Source: Zygnema cylindricum (Eukaryota; Streptophyta; Zygnematophyceae; Zygnematales; Zygnemataceae). Taken from it: DNA of 64,000 nucleotides. A program made the translations under genes and the position numbers. The notes beneath the pieces are model-generated. The model saw only the letters and a program-made list of their open reading frames with translations. It was not told the origin of the DNA and did no database searches. Positions 33,376-47,222 of the stretch are shown one piece after another. The stretch covers positions 126,001-190,000 of the forward strand of contig JBBHKE010002720.1 of assembly GCA_037447655.1 (NCBI GenBank). The letters run 5' to 3'. Position 1 is the stretch's first letter. Each line of letters opens with the position of its first letter.

Positions 33376-36300
33376 CTTCCCTTATTTTCTTGTCACTTTA
33401 AAATTTAAGTCTACACTTCTCTATGCAAAATATTAATTTAGGAGAAGGCACATGCTTTGTCATTATGTCTGCCACCATTTCACCGTCTGGTCTATATTAT
33501 AGACTTATTGTTTTGTTCTCCACCTTTTCCCTAACAAAGCTAAGTATGATATCCAGGTGCTTTGCTTTAAAGTGATGTTTGGGATTAGCAGCAATTGTAA
33601 TTGCTGCTTGATTATCACATAATATTTTCTAAATTCCAATCTTATGATGCCCCAATTCACCAAGCAAGGATTTGACCCACATCAATTCCTTCATAGCAAA
33701 GCAAGATGGCATGTACTCAGCTTCCATGGTGGACTGAGGAATGACCTTTTGCTGCTTACTGCTCCTGCAACAAGCACTATTCCCCACACACAACACATAT
33801 CCAGATGTACATCTTCGCATTGGAGCATCCCCATAGGTGGCATCACTCCAAGTGGTGATGTCAGTATTTCCCCTATCAGATACAGCCATAGATCCCTAGT
33901 TTTTATGAGATATTTGAGGACCCTGTTAGCAGCTTCCCAATCCTTTTTGGTAGGAGCATTCAGACTCCTACTTAGCACTCCTACAGCTGCTGATAAATCT
34001 TGTCTGGTACAATTCATAAAGTAAATCAAACTGCCCACTACCTGTCTGTATGGGATAGTGTGCATGAACTTCCTCTCTTCTATACCTAGTTCATCATCTA
34101 AAATTATGATGTCTCCTTCCTCATTCCCGTCACTTCCCTTTTTTAGATCTATAGGAGTTGTACAACTGTTGGCTTTATCCATCTGAAAATTTTCCAACTT
34201 GTTTCCAATTGGCTATTTCTGAGTTAGTCTAATTACTATATTTTCTCTATCTCTCTCTACTTATATTCCCATAATATATCGTGCTTCCCCCATGTCCTTC
34301 ATTTCAAATCTTCCTTTCAGATCTGTTTTTAGTTTGTTGATTTTCTCCATTGAATTACTCAGAACAAGCAAATCATCAACGTAAATTGCAATAAAGATGA
34401 CACCTTTCTCATCTTCAAAAACATAAATTGAATGATCTGAACTGATCCGAATGTATCCCACACTCGTAGGAGCTCATCAAGTTTTTCTTATTCCACTGTC
34501 GGGGCGCCTGTTTCAAACCTTAGAGAGATTTGATCAGCTGGCATACCTTACTTTCTTCTCCTTGTTCCACGAATCCTTCCGACTGTCGCATGAAGATCTC
34601 CTCCTCTAGTCCGTTCTCCATGCAAGAAGGGAGTTTTGATGTCCATCTGGTGTACTTCCATGTCTTCTACAGCTGCCACATTGAGAAGTATCTGGACCGA
34701 GGGGGATTTGACGATCGGAGCAAAGGTTTCTTTGTAGTCTATTCCCTCTTTCTGAGTAAAACCTTTGGCCACTAAAAAGGCCTTATACAGCTCAATAGTA
34801 TTGTCAGGATTCAGTTTTAATTTGAAAACCCATTTGCAACCAATTGGTTTGCGATCAGGTGGAGAGTCCACCAACTCCCATGTATGAGCTGCCATGATTG
34901 AAGCCATCTTTTCATTGATGGCTCTCTTCCACCGATTTATCTCCGGGCAGTTTATTGCCTCTCCATATGTTTAAGGTTCATCAGGATGAGAAAGTTTAGT
35001 TACCTTGTTGTTAACTTTTTTCTCTTGAAGGTTTTGCTGCTTCTTTTTCCTCCCTCAAAATCTACGGTCATAATAGATGGTTCCCGTGGATTCTTTCAAA
35101 TCACCACGGCTTCTCCCTTGTCCCTCGGAATTATATCTGTTTCCACCACGTCTTCCGCTTCAAGTATAAGTGTCACCGGTGTTTCCAAGTCTTTTTCGGT
35201 CTGTTTTGAGCATGCAATGATATTGTCCGACTCAGCAAGAGTATCATCTTCTTGGAGACCCGGATAGTTAGGAAGTTGAAAGTCGTCAGAATTGTCTGAC
35301 TCAAATCTGATTGTAACTGACTTTGAGGATTTGAAGGGATCTACAGACTTCCCTTCATCCATAGCTACCAGGTGCTTTACTTGAATTATATCTTTTCTTT
35401 TTAGATCATACACTTTATACCCTTTTACATCCTCATCATATCCTAGCAAGTATCCAGGTTTCCCTTTAGGATCTAGTTTCCAATTAGATCTGTCTATATC
35501 TAAACTGAAGACCTTAATACGGAAAACCTTTAAATAAGATAGATTTGGTTTTCGGCTGGTCTATTCCTCATAAGGAGTTTGGTCTTTCACCGCCGATGTA
35601 AGTACTCTATTTCTCAAATAATTAGCACAATTCATAGCTTCAGCCCAAAATCTTTTTCTTATCCTTTTATCTGACAACAAACTCCAGGCAGTATCATTCT
35701 TTCTCTTTTTCAGTCTCTCGGCAACACCATTTTGTTCCGGGTTTTCCGGAACTGTCTTTTGATGTTGCACACCATCCTCTCTTAAGAACTCTTCAAACTG
35801 ATTAGAGGTATGCTCCCCTCCATTGTCACTTTTTACTCTCTTTATTGAGGTCTCGTGAAGCTTCTCGACCCATGCTTGATATTGTTTGAAATACTCCAGA
35901 GTTTCTGATTTGTTTTTCAGAAAGTATACCCGGGAGTACCGAGACCAATCATCGGTAATGGTTAGCATAAATAATTTTCCTCCGAGTGATGGCACTCTAG
36001 CCGGTCCCCAAATATTCGTGTGTACTAGATCAAGAACTTTTTCTCCTTTATAAGTTGATTTGTTTGGAAATGGTAATCTGTGTGCTTTACCCTGAGCACA
36101 CCCACTGCAATCACTTAAATTCTCATTTTCCCCAAAACGTATCCTTTCAACCACTCCCATATTTTTCATATCTTTAAGCTTTTCTAGATTCACGTGCCCA
36201 AGTCTCTTATGCCACAACATAATATCATTGACACCAGCATAGTAAAGTTTGAGTTTTTCATTACTTAAAGCAAGCCTGAACATTCCTTGGCTACCTTTCT

Positions 36301-37639
36301 CAGCAGTGAAATTCACATCTTCCTCAAAACTAGCTATAAAAACTCATTTTATGGTGCTAGTTTCAAATCCTTTATCATCTAATATAGATGTAGAGATAAG
36401 ATTTTTGTTTAGCTCCGGAATGAACAATACATCGGAGAACGTAACTATTGAGGTTTTTCCCTCCATTACGACTTTCAGATCTACCGCTCCTACATAAGTA
36501 GTGGTAACTACCCTCCCATCCCCATATTCAATCTCTACCGTAGGGGTCTTTCTCAGCTTAGTGAACAGATGCTTATCCTTCCACATGTGCATGGAGGCAC
36601 CTGAGTCCACAATGTAACCTTCTTCACCTTTCAGTCCACCAAAAGCATATTTCTGCTTCCGTGGAATTTCGACTTCTCTCTTTGCCTCGAACTCCTCATC
36701 CAAAAGAAGTTCGTCGTCCTCCTCATTGGATTCCTCCTCGAGTACCTATGTGACAAGTGCCCTTTTTTCCCTCGTGGGTGACCCCCAGTCTACCACTCCT
36801 TTATCCGAAGCTTGGTCAGTTTGGTAAATTCCGCCATGTAGTGCTCGGGTTTCTTGCAAAAATGACAAAGCCCTTTAGGTCCTTTTTTTCTAGACTCATC
36901 GGATTGATTTTTTTTGTCTTCCCCTCCATCACTTCCAAGGGGTTTTTGTGAATCTTTGTTTCTCCAACTTGCTCCGGCCGCCAGGGCTTGTCCAATCTTA
37001 ACTCCCCTTTGGATTTCGATTGTATTCTCTCGTACGAGGATCATGTCAACTATCCAATTCCATATCCACCTGGAGTCCGGTAGATCTTGTACCCGGTTTA
37101 CAATGTTCTTATACTCATCGGGTAGTTTTATGAGTAAGCAATGAACCTTTGCCTTTTCGGTTTCTACTTTTCCGGCACACTCTAACTCCATGAAGAGTAT
37201 AGCCAGCTCATTGCAAAAATCGAGCATCTTTTCTCTTTTGTGAAAGTATCCATGACATGACATAGGACAAAATTCTTGGCCGCCATGTTGTTGTAGTCCC
37301 AAGTGTCGATATCATTCTCCTCATTCCTCGGAATATGAGACATGAAAGCAGATCCAGTTATTATAGGTGTGGTTTTCTTTCCCTTTTCCATCACAATGCT
37401 TTCTCCATCTTTTGAGTCCTCTGATGACGGAGGATCTGGTTTCCTACCAAATCTCCTTCCTCCAAACCCTAGAGAAATAGCAGGTTTTGATGGGCGCTTT
37501 ACTCGCCCATTTACTATTCCCAAAAATCTTTTCTCACATAGAGCTCCAATCATCATGCTCTCCCAGTAGATGAATCTAGTCCCATTGAATATGGCACCCT
37601 GGAGGGTGGGCCCATACCCTGCAACTCTGAGACCTCCAT
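33376..37639 (-). pseudogene. Element G gag-pol, heavily decayed
   Basis: The gag ATG (37639-37637) is in the LTR. Gag runs to about 36790 with a frameshift early on and others later; the knuckle CHFCKKPEHYMAEF has lost the last cysteine. The protease region (36344-36703) has IVDSGASMHMWKD. Integrase is at 35561-36316 with HHCC (HKRLGHVN...CSGCAQGK) and DNGGEHTS. The hinge is at 35096-35449. RT is in pieces (34548-34907; 34261-34461 with IYVDDLLVLS). RNase H is at 33629-34197 in two frames. Many stops and frameshifts. Confidence 0.9.
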
Positions 37640-38617
37640 TAGTACTGAGAGTAGTCAACTTACCAAGAGCCTTTTGGGTAACCTCAATCCCTCAGTCTTT
37701 TTGTGAGTATTGCTGACACCTTGACAGAATACAGATTGACCAAACTACACCTCTTAGAAGAAGCTGACTCCCCTGAGTCTGCCACAAAAAGAATCCTTGA
37801 ATATGCTCTCCTGAGCAGTAAATTATTAATGGTCAAAGATGACCTTTTATAAAGAAGCGCTTTGGGAGGGAGGCTGCTACCTATTATTTTCTAAGTCTTG
37901 AACCCCTCTCTTATCTCTCTACTACTTAAGTACGGAGCAAATCAATTCAGTGTACAGTAAAGAATTGTACCTGGCCCGGAGTACTTTTTGTACGGCCATT
38001 GTACGACTTGGCAAAGAAGGCGACGCCTGTCATATCCGGGTGTGCTATGGTATGTCGTGGAGATGCCGCCATCCAATGTCATGTTGCCACGTGTCACCTA
38101 ACTTGACTATGACTGGAAACCGCCGAATTTTCCTTTCCGCGATGTCGGCTTCTTCTTGCGCCGTCCGATTGATATCGCTTTAATTTAAAGCCGTTTAAAT
38201 ACAAGCCGTACTTTTCGATGTGATTTTATCTAACTATGTCTATATGATTGTGGTTTGTTCGTCAGTTAAATGAACTTTCTTATTTGCACATCTTTAAGTA
38301 GCTATCGTACCCTATATACTTCAACACAGTTGCTAGGCTACATGGTAACAACGCTGGGCTATCTGGACGAACGGTAGGTACCAGGATTAAATCCTGGGTC
38401 CGTTAACCTTTTTGGTAAGTTTAACAAATGGCTGCCTTTTGACTTTAGGAGAAGCATAGGAAGCCATGGCTCTAGCTTTTTCTTTAGCCTCTAGTGACTA
38501 CGACAAGTATGGGGGCTAGAGAGTGAAGTTAGAAGCAGGCTGCCTCTTCTTTTCCTTCCTTGATTTAGATTACTTAAGAAACCTAGAAAATACATAAGAA
38601 ACCTTTTAATTTCAACA
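37620..38617 (-). repeat. Element G 5' LTR
   Basis: 998 bp partner of the 3' LTR. The antisense tRNA-like stretch (38331-38410) has a perfect T-arm CCAGG-ATTAAAT-CCTGG (38381-38397). The end sequence GGAGGTCTCAGAGTTGCA is followed by the primer site. Confidence 0.92.
38331..38410 (+). repeat. tRNA-like module in 5' LTR of element G (antisense)
   Basis: Plus strand, opposite to the element: GCTAGGCTACATGGTAAC, then a 5-bp T-arm-like stem with loop ATTAAAT (38381-38397). Compared with the element C module, the stem bases have changed on both sides (CCGGG/CCCGG to CCAGG/CCTGG), which keeps the pairing. Confidence 0.55.
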
Positions 38618-38622
38618 TATAT

Positions 38623-39933
38623 GTACCTTTTTACTTGAAATTATAAAAAATATATTATACATTATACCCGCATGCATGTGAACGTGCGCTAAAAAAATGG
38701 GTTCAATCTCGTCGCTAAAAACCTCGTTCGCACACGATCCCCTATAATCGCCTGTTTTTCAGTGTGAACGTCAAATATGTTTGCATGTGGGGAGTCATGA
38801 TTTTACAGTTAAAGAAGTGAAATGTTTTTTTTTACACTTCCACGTCAACCGTCTTGAAACTGCGTACTCTTACTTCCTGTAAACTTTTCTTGTTCAGTTT
38901 GTATAAACATTATAACATGTATTTTGTCCAATTAGCGTCAATATGTACTCTATTTTGGTGCAACGAACGAATATAACATAAATGTTTATTCTAATATGTT
39001 GTTTATATGTCATTTCACTCCCACTTAGAATTAATGAATACGTTAATGAGGGTCGAAGTGACAATGGACCACAAATTATAGTGAATGAATTAAAATAAAT
39101 AGAATAAACATACAACATTTGGCGTTGATGATATTTGGGACGGGTTAACTCAATGTGCCGTTATCTCTACCTTTCTCTTCCCACTCCCTTATCTACTCTC
39201 TCTCACTCCCTCTCTCTTTCTATTTCATTTTCCATATGCCGCATTACTTTCCTCTCTCTCTCCCATTCCCTCTCCCCATCCCTTGATTTGCAACTATCTT
39301 TCCCACCCACATTCCTTTTTCCTCTCCCTCTCCCTCTCACTCTCTTCATCTGCCGCACTACCTCCCTCCCCCTCTCCCTCTCCCTTGCCCTCTCCCTTTT
39401 CCTCCCCTTTCCCCTCTCCCTCTCCCATGAACTTCACCATTACAAATACACGTTTTGACATTTATTTTTTAAACTAACTCCGTTGTTGTATTTTTTTCTT
39501 TGTTGTAGGCTCGGAATTTAATTGAAGCAGTTGATTGCGATGGAGGAACAAATGCATGGATTGGGGACATGTCATCGACTCTTCTTTATTGCATTTAATA
39601 TTAGAACTTCCAAACAAATTTGTACATGTCTTCTAAAATATTATTATATTACCATAGTTTACACAGGATACTTCACAAGTGCGATGTACATTTCGTTAAT
39701 GTAGACTAATATTTTAAATTTATTTGAAAAAGAGGAATTGGGTAGTACATATATTATTTTTTTTACAGTGTACCTCATTGTCATTCTTATGGACAAAGGA
39801 TTGAATTTATATCCAAGTGTATTTTTGAATATTTTTTAAAATTGTAAATCATTTTCACTTTGTTGCAATGACGGGTGCTATGATTTTATTGCTCTATGTT
39901 TTGTAAATGATAAACGATGCATGCCATGAAGTT
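38623..39933. other. Unassigned AT-rich segment with a pyrimidine tract
   Basis: This continues the DNA that element G entered. It includes a long CT-rich tract (about 39160-39430, mostly CCCTCTCC-type), which yields a low-complexity frame that is not a gene. The rest is AT-rich without recognised repeats. Confidence 0.5.
39155..39430 (+). repeat. CT-rich low-complexity tract
   Basis: About 275 bp nearly free of G, made of CTCTCC, CCCTCT and TTTCC runs. Simple-sequence DNA. Confidence 0.85.
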
Positions 39934-40980
39934 TGAAACTCTGAGACCTCGATAAGTCCTCAGAGTGGACAGCTTCCAAGAAGCCTCTATGATAATCCTG
40001 ACCCCTTTGTGTGTAAGCAAAAATAACTGCCACCCTGGCAGACAAAAACTCTGACCACATTCACTCCTGTGAAGGCAAGACTCCTTTGAGTCGATAGCGA
40101 AAAGAATCTCTGAATTTGCTCCCCTGAGCAGTAAGTTATGGAGGGTCAAAGTTGACCTTTTGTACAGAAGCTCTCTGGGAGAGAGGGTCCTATCTTCTAA
40201 TTTTTCTAAGTCCTATCTCTCTCACAGACTCTATCTACTGATGTACAGAACCAATCAGAATAGAGTTCCGTACGCAAAAGTACAGCTGCCGGTGTACTTT
40301 ATATACGGACATTGTACAACATGGCCTAAATGTCCACATGTGGAATTTCCGGATTCGCTCCTTTAATCCTCGGAGATGCCGCGCTCCAATGTAACATCGC
40401 CACGTGTCATCTGATGTGGCGATGCCCACAAACCGCCGAATTCTTCTTGCGCGATCTCGGCGCTAATTCTGGCCGTCCGATTAAACTCGCATTTGATCGT
40501 AGCCGTAATAAATACATGCGCGGTATTTGTTTCGCTTACGAAATCAATGCGCGGTATTGATTTCTTATCCGTATCGCAATTCGTACTATTACACTACCAT
40601 ATCTATGTATCCCGTTAACAGTTATAGTTAAATGATTTATCCTACGTGTACATGTTTAAATCATTATCGTACGATATACTATGTAACACTACTTCTATAC
40701 TTAACGGCTAATGCTACCGGCTACCTACAGTGTGACGACCGGCAGGTACCAAGATCAAATCCTGTCGCCGGCACATACCTTTTAGTAATTAATCCCTTGA
40801 CTAATATAAATTTCCCGTAAACCTCAGGATAGCCTAGGTAGCCATGGCTCTAGCTTCCTATCCAATTTCTCAGTGACTGCGACAAGTTTGAGAGTTGGAG
40901 AGAGAAGTTAGAGGTAGACTGCCTCGGCTTCTTTATTTCTATTCAGACCTAGAAAATACTTAAAACCATTAATTTCTACA
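39934..40980 (-). repeat. Element H 3' LTR
   Basis: 1047 bp, TGTAGAAATTAATGG (from 40980) to GAGTTTCA (39934). It contains the U3 stem-loop CCGTACGCAAAAGTACA / TGTACTTTATATACGG around 40268-40310 and hairpins with AGGG-type loops near 40065-40130. Confidence 0.92.
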
Positions 40981-40993
40981 CTCCCCTTATTTT

Positions 40994-43900
40994 CTAGTCA
41001 ATCTTTAATTTCAGACCACACTTCTCCTTGCAGAAAATTAGCTTAGGGGAAGGCACAGGTTTGGTCATCATATCTGCTACCATCTTACTATCTAGTCGGT
41101 ACTCTTACCTGATTATTTTATTTTCTACTTTCTCTCTAACAAAGCTGAGTCTAATGTCCATATGTTTGGCTTTAAAATGATGTTTAGGATTGGCAGAAAT
41201 AGCAATTGCTGCCTGATTATCAGGAAATATTTTATGCACACCACTCTTAAAATGACCAAGTTCACCAAGTAAAGACTTGACCCACATCAATTCTTTTACA
41301 GCAGAGCAAGAGGCCATATACTCAGCCTCCATGGTGGACTGAACAATAACCTTTTGCTATTTGCTACTCCAACAGCAAACCCCATCACCCACATATAATA
41401 GATATCCAGAAGTGCATCTCCTCATCGGAGCATCACAATAACTAGCATCACTCCAAGTAGTGATGTCAGTATTCTCCCCACCCAAATGCAACCATAGATC
41501 CCTAGGTCCTATCAAGTATCTAAGAACTCTCTTAGCTGCCTCCCAATCCCTCTTAGTGGGAGCATTTAGACTTCTACTCAGCACCCCTACAGCTGCAGCT
41601 AAATCCGGCCGGGTACAATTCATAAAATAGATTAGACTTCCCACTACTTACCTGTAAGGAATAGTCTGCATGAACTTCTGTTCTTCAGGAGATAATTCCT
41701 CGTCTAAGACTATGTCTCTATCTTCCTCACTTCCCTCACTTCCCTTCTTCAACTCCATTGGAGTTGTACAACTATTAGCTTTATCCATCTCAATTTTTTA
41801 AAGCATGTTCCCTATTGCCTTTTGAGTCAATCTTATAATCTTTCTTTTTCGGTCTCTTTCTACTTGAATTCCCAAAATATATTTTGCTTCCCCCATATTC
41901 TTCATTTCAAATCTCCCGTTAAGATTGGTTTGAAGTTTATTAATTTTTTCCATTGATTTACTTAAAACAAGCAAATCATCAACATAAATTGCAATAAATA
42001 TAAGTCCTTTCTCAATATCAAAAACATAGATTGAGTGATCTGAGCTGATCCGGATATATCCCAGACCGGTAAGAAACTCATCAAGCTTGTTATTCAATTG
42101 TCGAGGTGCCTGTTTCAAACCATAAAGAGATTTAATCAGCCGACATACTTTATTCTCCTCTCATTTCTCCACAAATCCTTCGGGTTGTCGCATGAAGATC
42201 TCCTCTTCCAATTCTCCATGCAAGAAGGCTATCTTGATGTCCATCTAGTGGACCTCCATGTCTTCCGCTGCTGCGAGACTGAAAAGTATGCGGACGGAGG
42301 GAAATCTGACGACAAGGGCAAAGGTTTCCTCGTAGTCAATTCCCTCTTTTTGTGTAAATCCCTTTGCCACTTATCAGGCCTCGTAGCTCTCAATCGTGTT
42401 ATCTGGGTTCAGTTTTAATTTGAAAACCCACTTACAACCAATTGGTTTTCGGTTAGGTGGATAATCCACCAGCTCCCAAGTATCGGTTGCCATAATTGAG
42501 GCCATCTCCTCATTGATGGCTGTCTTCCACCGGTTATTTTCTGGACAAGTCATCGCCTCTCCATAAGTTTGAGGTTCATCTTGATGAGATAGTTTTGTTA
42601 CCTTGTTATTAACCTGTTTTTTTTGCAATCTTTTGCTAATTCTCCTCCCCCCCTCATAATCTGAGGCCGGAATAGATGTTTCTCGTGTATTCTTTCGAAC
42701 AATCTCGGCTTCTCCCCTGTCCCTGTATTCCGAATCAATTTCCAGCACGTCTTCCGCTTCGGGTAGAGTTGTCACAAGAGTTTCCGCAGCCGAGGCCTTT
42801 TCGGTCTATTTTGAACCTGCAAGAATATGATCTTCTCTAACACCTGGATAGTTAGGAAGCTCAAAGTCATCGGAATTTTTTGACTCAAATCTGATTTTTA
42901 TTGACTTTGTATACTTTAAGGGATCAACAAACTTTCTTTCATCCATAACTACTAAATGCTTTTCTAAGATTATATCTTCCCTTTTAAGATCATAAACTCT
43001 ACATCTTTAAACATCCTCATCATATCCTAATAAGTATTCTAGATTTCCTTTAGGATGTAGCTTCCAATTAGACCGATCTGTATCTAGACTGGATACTTGA
43101 CTGCCGAAAACCTTTAAGTGAGATATGTCTGGTTTCCGGCCTGTCCATCTCTCATAAGGTGTTTGATATTTTATAGCTGAAGTAAGAACTCTATTCTTGA
43201 GGTAATTAGCATAGTTCATTGCTTCTGCCCAAAACCTTTTTCCTATCTTCTTATCTGACAACATACTTCTAGCACTATCACTTAGTGTTCTATTTAACCT
43301 TTCAACTACCACATTCTGTTCTGGGTTTTCTGGAACAATCTTTTCGTGTTGGACCCCATCTTTCCTCAAAAAATCCTCAAACTGGTTAGAAGTATACTCT
43401 CCACCATTGTCACTCGTTATTCTCTTGATTGGAGTTTCATGGAGTTTTTGGCTCCATGCTTTATATTGTCTAAAACAATCCTGAGCTTCAGACTTGTTTT
43501 TCAAAAAATACACCCGGGAATACCGAGACCAATCATCAGTGATAGTCATCATAAATCTCTTCCCACCCGGTGAGGGCACTTTAGCCGGTCCCCAAATATC
43601 TGTGTGTACTATATCTAGAATTTTTTCTCCCTTATAGGTGGCAGTTTTAGGAAAGGGTAATCTGTGTGTTTTACCTTGAGCACATCCACTACAATCACTT
43701 ATATTATCACTCTCACTGAACTGAATCCCTTCCACCACTCCCATCTTTTTCATCTCTCTTAACTTGTCTAGATTCACATGCCCAAGCCTCTTATGCCACA
43801 TCATAATATCATGAACACCAGCATAATATAGTTTTTTTGTTCCATTAATTAAAATCAGCCTAAACATCCCTTGGCTACCTTTCTCAGCAATGAAATAGAC

Positions 43901-45347
43901 CTCCTCCTCAAAACTAGCAGTAAAGACTTCTTCCCTACTACTAGTAAAAAAACCCTTATCATCTAATACAGATGTACAGATGAGGTTTTTGTTCAGCTAC
44001 GGAATAAACAATACATTGGAGAATGTTACTATAGATGTCTTTCCTTCTACTAACACTTTCAAATCTAGCGATCCTACAAGAGTTGTGGTGACTATCCTCC
44101 CATCCCCGTACTCTATCTCAAAGGTGGGAATATTTCTTATCTTAGTGAACAGGTACTTATCCTTACCCATCTGCATGGAGGCACCTAAATCTATAATCCA
44201 TCCTGCTTCACCATTCAATCCACCATAAGCATATTTCTTCCTTGGTGGAATTTCGACCTCGTTTTTCGCCTCCAACTCCTCATCCAAAAGGAGCTCATTG
44301 TCCTCGTCCTCGGATTCCGCCTCATGTACCTGTGTCACAAGGGCCTTTTTTTTTCCTCTCGAGATTCCACCTGTCTACCCCTCCTTTAACCGAAGCTCAG
44401 TTAGCTTAGTGCACTCCGCCATATAGTGCCCAGGTTTCTTACAAAAATGACATAAACCTTTGGGAGCCCTTGGTCTGAACTCGTCGGTCTGATTTTTCTG
44501 CTCCCTCCCCCCATAAATTCAAACCGTTCTTCGAGAACCCTTGTTCCTCCAATCGGTCGTAGCTGCCAAGGCTTGCTCACTCTTTCCTCCCCTTCGGATC
44601 TGAATCATATTCTCCCAAACAAGAATCATACCTACCACTGAGTTCCATATCCACCTTGAGTCGGCAAGTTTTGCACACGGTTGACTATGTTCTCAAACTC
44701 ATCGGGTAACTTCATCAATAAATAGTTAACCTTTTCTTTTACACTAAAATCTTTTTCAGCACTCTCTAGCTCCATGAAGAGTGTAGCAAGCTCATTGCAA
44801 AAATCCTACATCTTCCCCCCTTTGTATACATATTCCTTAACTTTCTGATCAGCCAACTGTTGTTGCTAAATCTCACCACTTCGGTACATCTCTATGAGAG
44901 CCATCCACAGATCGGATGCCCTTTCTACTGGCAAATGAGGACATGCAAGTCCTTGAGTAAGATGGCGTAGGATGAAGTGCTTTGCCGCCATATATTGAAG
45001 TCCCATGTTTTAGTATCATTCTCTTCGTTCCTCGAAATAGGTGACATGAATGTTGAACTAGTTTCTATGGGTGTGATCGTCTCCTTCTCCGCTCATTTGT
45101 GCACCACCTCTCCTTCCTTTGTCTCCTCCATTGAAGATGGACCTGCTTTCTTTGTGAATCTACTTCCTTCAAACCCTAGAGGGATTCCAAGACTTAATGG
45201 ACACCCCAATTGTCCACTCACTATCCCCCAAAACCTTTTTTCGCATAGAGCTTCTATCATCATACTTTCCCAGTGTATGAAGCCAGTTCCATTAAAGATG
45301 GGTACCATAGAGGGTGGGCCCAAAACCTGAAACTCTGAGACCTCCAT
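40994..45347 (-). pseudogene. Element H gag-pol, several frameshifts
   Basis: Start ATG 45347 is in the LTR (MEVSEFQVLGPPS...). Gag is broken between 45090 and 44340; its knuckle near 44420-44465 keeps CHFCKKPGHYMAEC. The protease site reads DLGAS instead of DSGAS (near 44180), so it is probably inactive. Integrase 43007-43867 is open with HHCC and DNGGEYTS; the GVAE of relatives is VVVE. The hinge and RT N-terminus are at 42374-42775, RT at 41798-42118 (IYVDDLLVLS) and RNase H at 41105-41644, ending at TAG 40996-40994. Confidence 0.9.
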
Positions 45348-46389
45348 ATGTCCTCAGAGTGGACAGCGTCCAAGAAGCCTCTAAGATAACCTTGACCCCT
45401 TCGTGTTTCAGCAAAAAAAAACTGCCACCCTGGCATACAATAACTCTGACCAACTTCATCCCTATGAAGGCAAGACTCCCTTGAGTCGATAGCAAAAAGA
45501 ATCTCTGAATTTGCTCCCCTGAGCAATAAGTTATGGAGGGTCAAAGTTGACCTTTTGTACAGAAGCTCTTTGGGAGAGAGGGTCCTATCTACCAATTTTT
45601 CCTAAGTCCTATCTCTCTCACAAAACTCTATCTACTGATGTACGGACCAATTATATTACTCCTCCGTACACAAAAGTACAGCTGCCGGTGTACTTTCTAT
45701 ATGAATAGTGTATGACATGTCTGAAATATCGACACGTGGTATATCCGGATACGTCCCTTAATCCCTGGAGATGCCGCGATCCAATGTCTTACTTCCACGT
45801 GTCATCCGATGTGGCGATGACCACCTACCGCCGAGATCCTCTTCTGCGATCTCGGCATTCATTTCGGCCGTCCGATTAACTGCATATTTAATCGTAGCCG
45901 TAATAAATACCTGCGCGGTATTTGTTTCGCTATCGAAACAAATGCGCGGTACTTGTTCCTTGTCTGTTCCTTTAATCCGTACTTTTACATAACTGGATCT
46001 ATGTATCCCGTACGCAGTTGTAGTTAAATGATTTATCCAACGTAATTATATATAAATAATTATCAAATCTTGTACTATGTATCGTTGGATTTAGACTTAA
46101 CGGTTAAGACTACTGGCTACCGACAATATCACATTCCGTCGGTACCAGGATCAAATCATGGTTCTAACGCCAATCATTTTAAAAAATAAACTGGTAAATA
46201 AACTAATATCGTTCTTGTAAATCTCTGGATAGCCTAGACAGCCATGGCTCTAGCTTCCACTCCAACTTCCCAGTGACTGTGACAAGTGTGGGAGTTGGAG
46301 AGAGAAGTTAGAGATAGACTGCCTTAGCTTCTTTCTGTATTTTAATTTAGACCTAGAAAATACTTAAAAATGATCCATTAATTTCTACA
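45328..46389 (-). repeat. Element H 5' LTR
   Basis: 1062 bp partner LTR. The leader hairpin CTTCAT-AGGG-ATGAAG (minus strand, 45469-45454) is a compensated variant of CTTCAC-AGGG-GTGAAG in element J. Confidence 0.92.
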
Positions 46390-47222
46390 ACTTCGTTGAT
46401 ACGTAGTCAGCTGTCGACCACCAATGAGAAATTCTCACTTTATCGACGAACCAGCAACGACCTTATGTCGTCGTTAAGCCAGGAAAGATGATTATCAAAC
46501 ACAATGGCGATGTCAGCAAAACCAAATGTATGACTTAAAGTCGACTTCACATACTTCGATGAAAAAAGGGGAGAGAAATATTAAATTCACACTTGTATGA
46601 TAAATTAAAAAAAACAACAAAACATTGTGGTACCCAATGTAGGCTGAGGGCTATATCGGGATGCCTCTCCTTCAAATAAAGGCCACAAAATTGACCCTAG
46701 TCATCTCCTATCAACGTCCCGAAATGCCAGCAAGCTCTTGAGTTAGATTATTAATTAAGCGACGAACCGTTATCATCGCTATTTCTTGAGCCTCCAAACA
46801 GCGATTGAGATTTTGAAATTCATTCCTCAATTGTTCTACTTCTGATGGTGGAGAGGGCTCATCAACATGTGGGACCCTCGGAATTTCCTTAAGATACATA
46901 CGCCTCACTTGCACATTTTAGAAGAGTTGTAAGACCGCACTTTGAGCATCTCAAAATATGTTTAGCTCCGGAGTACGAATTGCACGACGTAGAATGGTAA
47001 ATAACCATGGGTCCCAAGGATAATAATGTCATATTAATTCTGGGACATCTATTTCGAACAAATCGGTCGACATATAATACATGTGAAACGTTCATCATTA
47101 GGCTGAAAATGCCTAATGTATTGGAAATTTGACGTATGGTTGGATGATGCGATATACATCCATGTTGGATGGGCAAAGACATCGGGAGGGATGTCGAGAA
47201 TTTATGGGACGAGGTTAAACCA

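Larger units (their letters stand above)
32378..38617 (-). mobile_element. Element G: complete but old copia retrotransposon
   Basis: 6240 bp between perfect TATAT target duplications (32373-32377, 38618-38622). On the minus strand: 5' LTR 37620-38617, primer site 37605-37619 (GGGTATGGGCCCACC, one change from the consensus), gag-pol, polypurine tract (AAAATAAGGGAAG, 33376-33388), 3' LTR 32378-33375. The LTRs are both 998 bp but visibly diverged (around 10%). The empty site would read TACATATATGTA, a palindrome. Confidence 0.94.
39934..46389 (-). mobile_element. Element H: complete copia retrotransposon without target duplication
   Basis: 6456 bp on the minus strand: 5' LTR 45328-46389, primer site 45313-45327 (GGTTTTGGGCCCACC), gag-pol 45347-40994, polypurine tract 40993-40981, 3' LTR 39934-40980. 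The LTRs (1062 and 1047 bp) are visibly diverged, roughly 10%. Flanks AAGTT and ACTTC do not match, suggesting recombination between copies or later rearrangement. Confidence 0.92.

Noticed and set aside
39135-39477. Ser/Leu/Pro-rich frames
   Set aside because: Translation of a CT-rich low-complexity tract.
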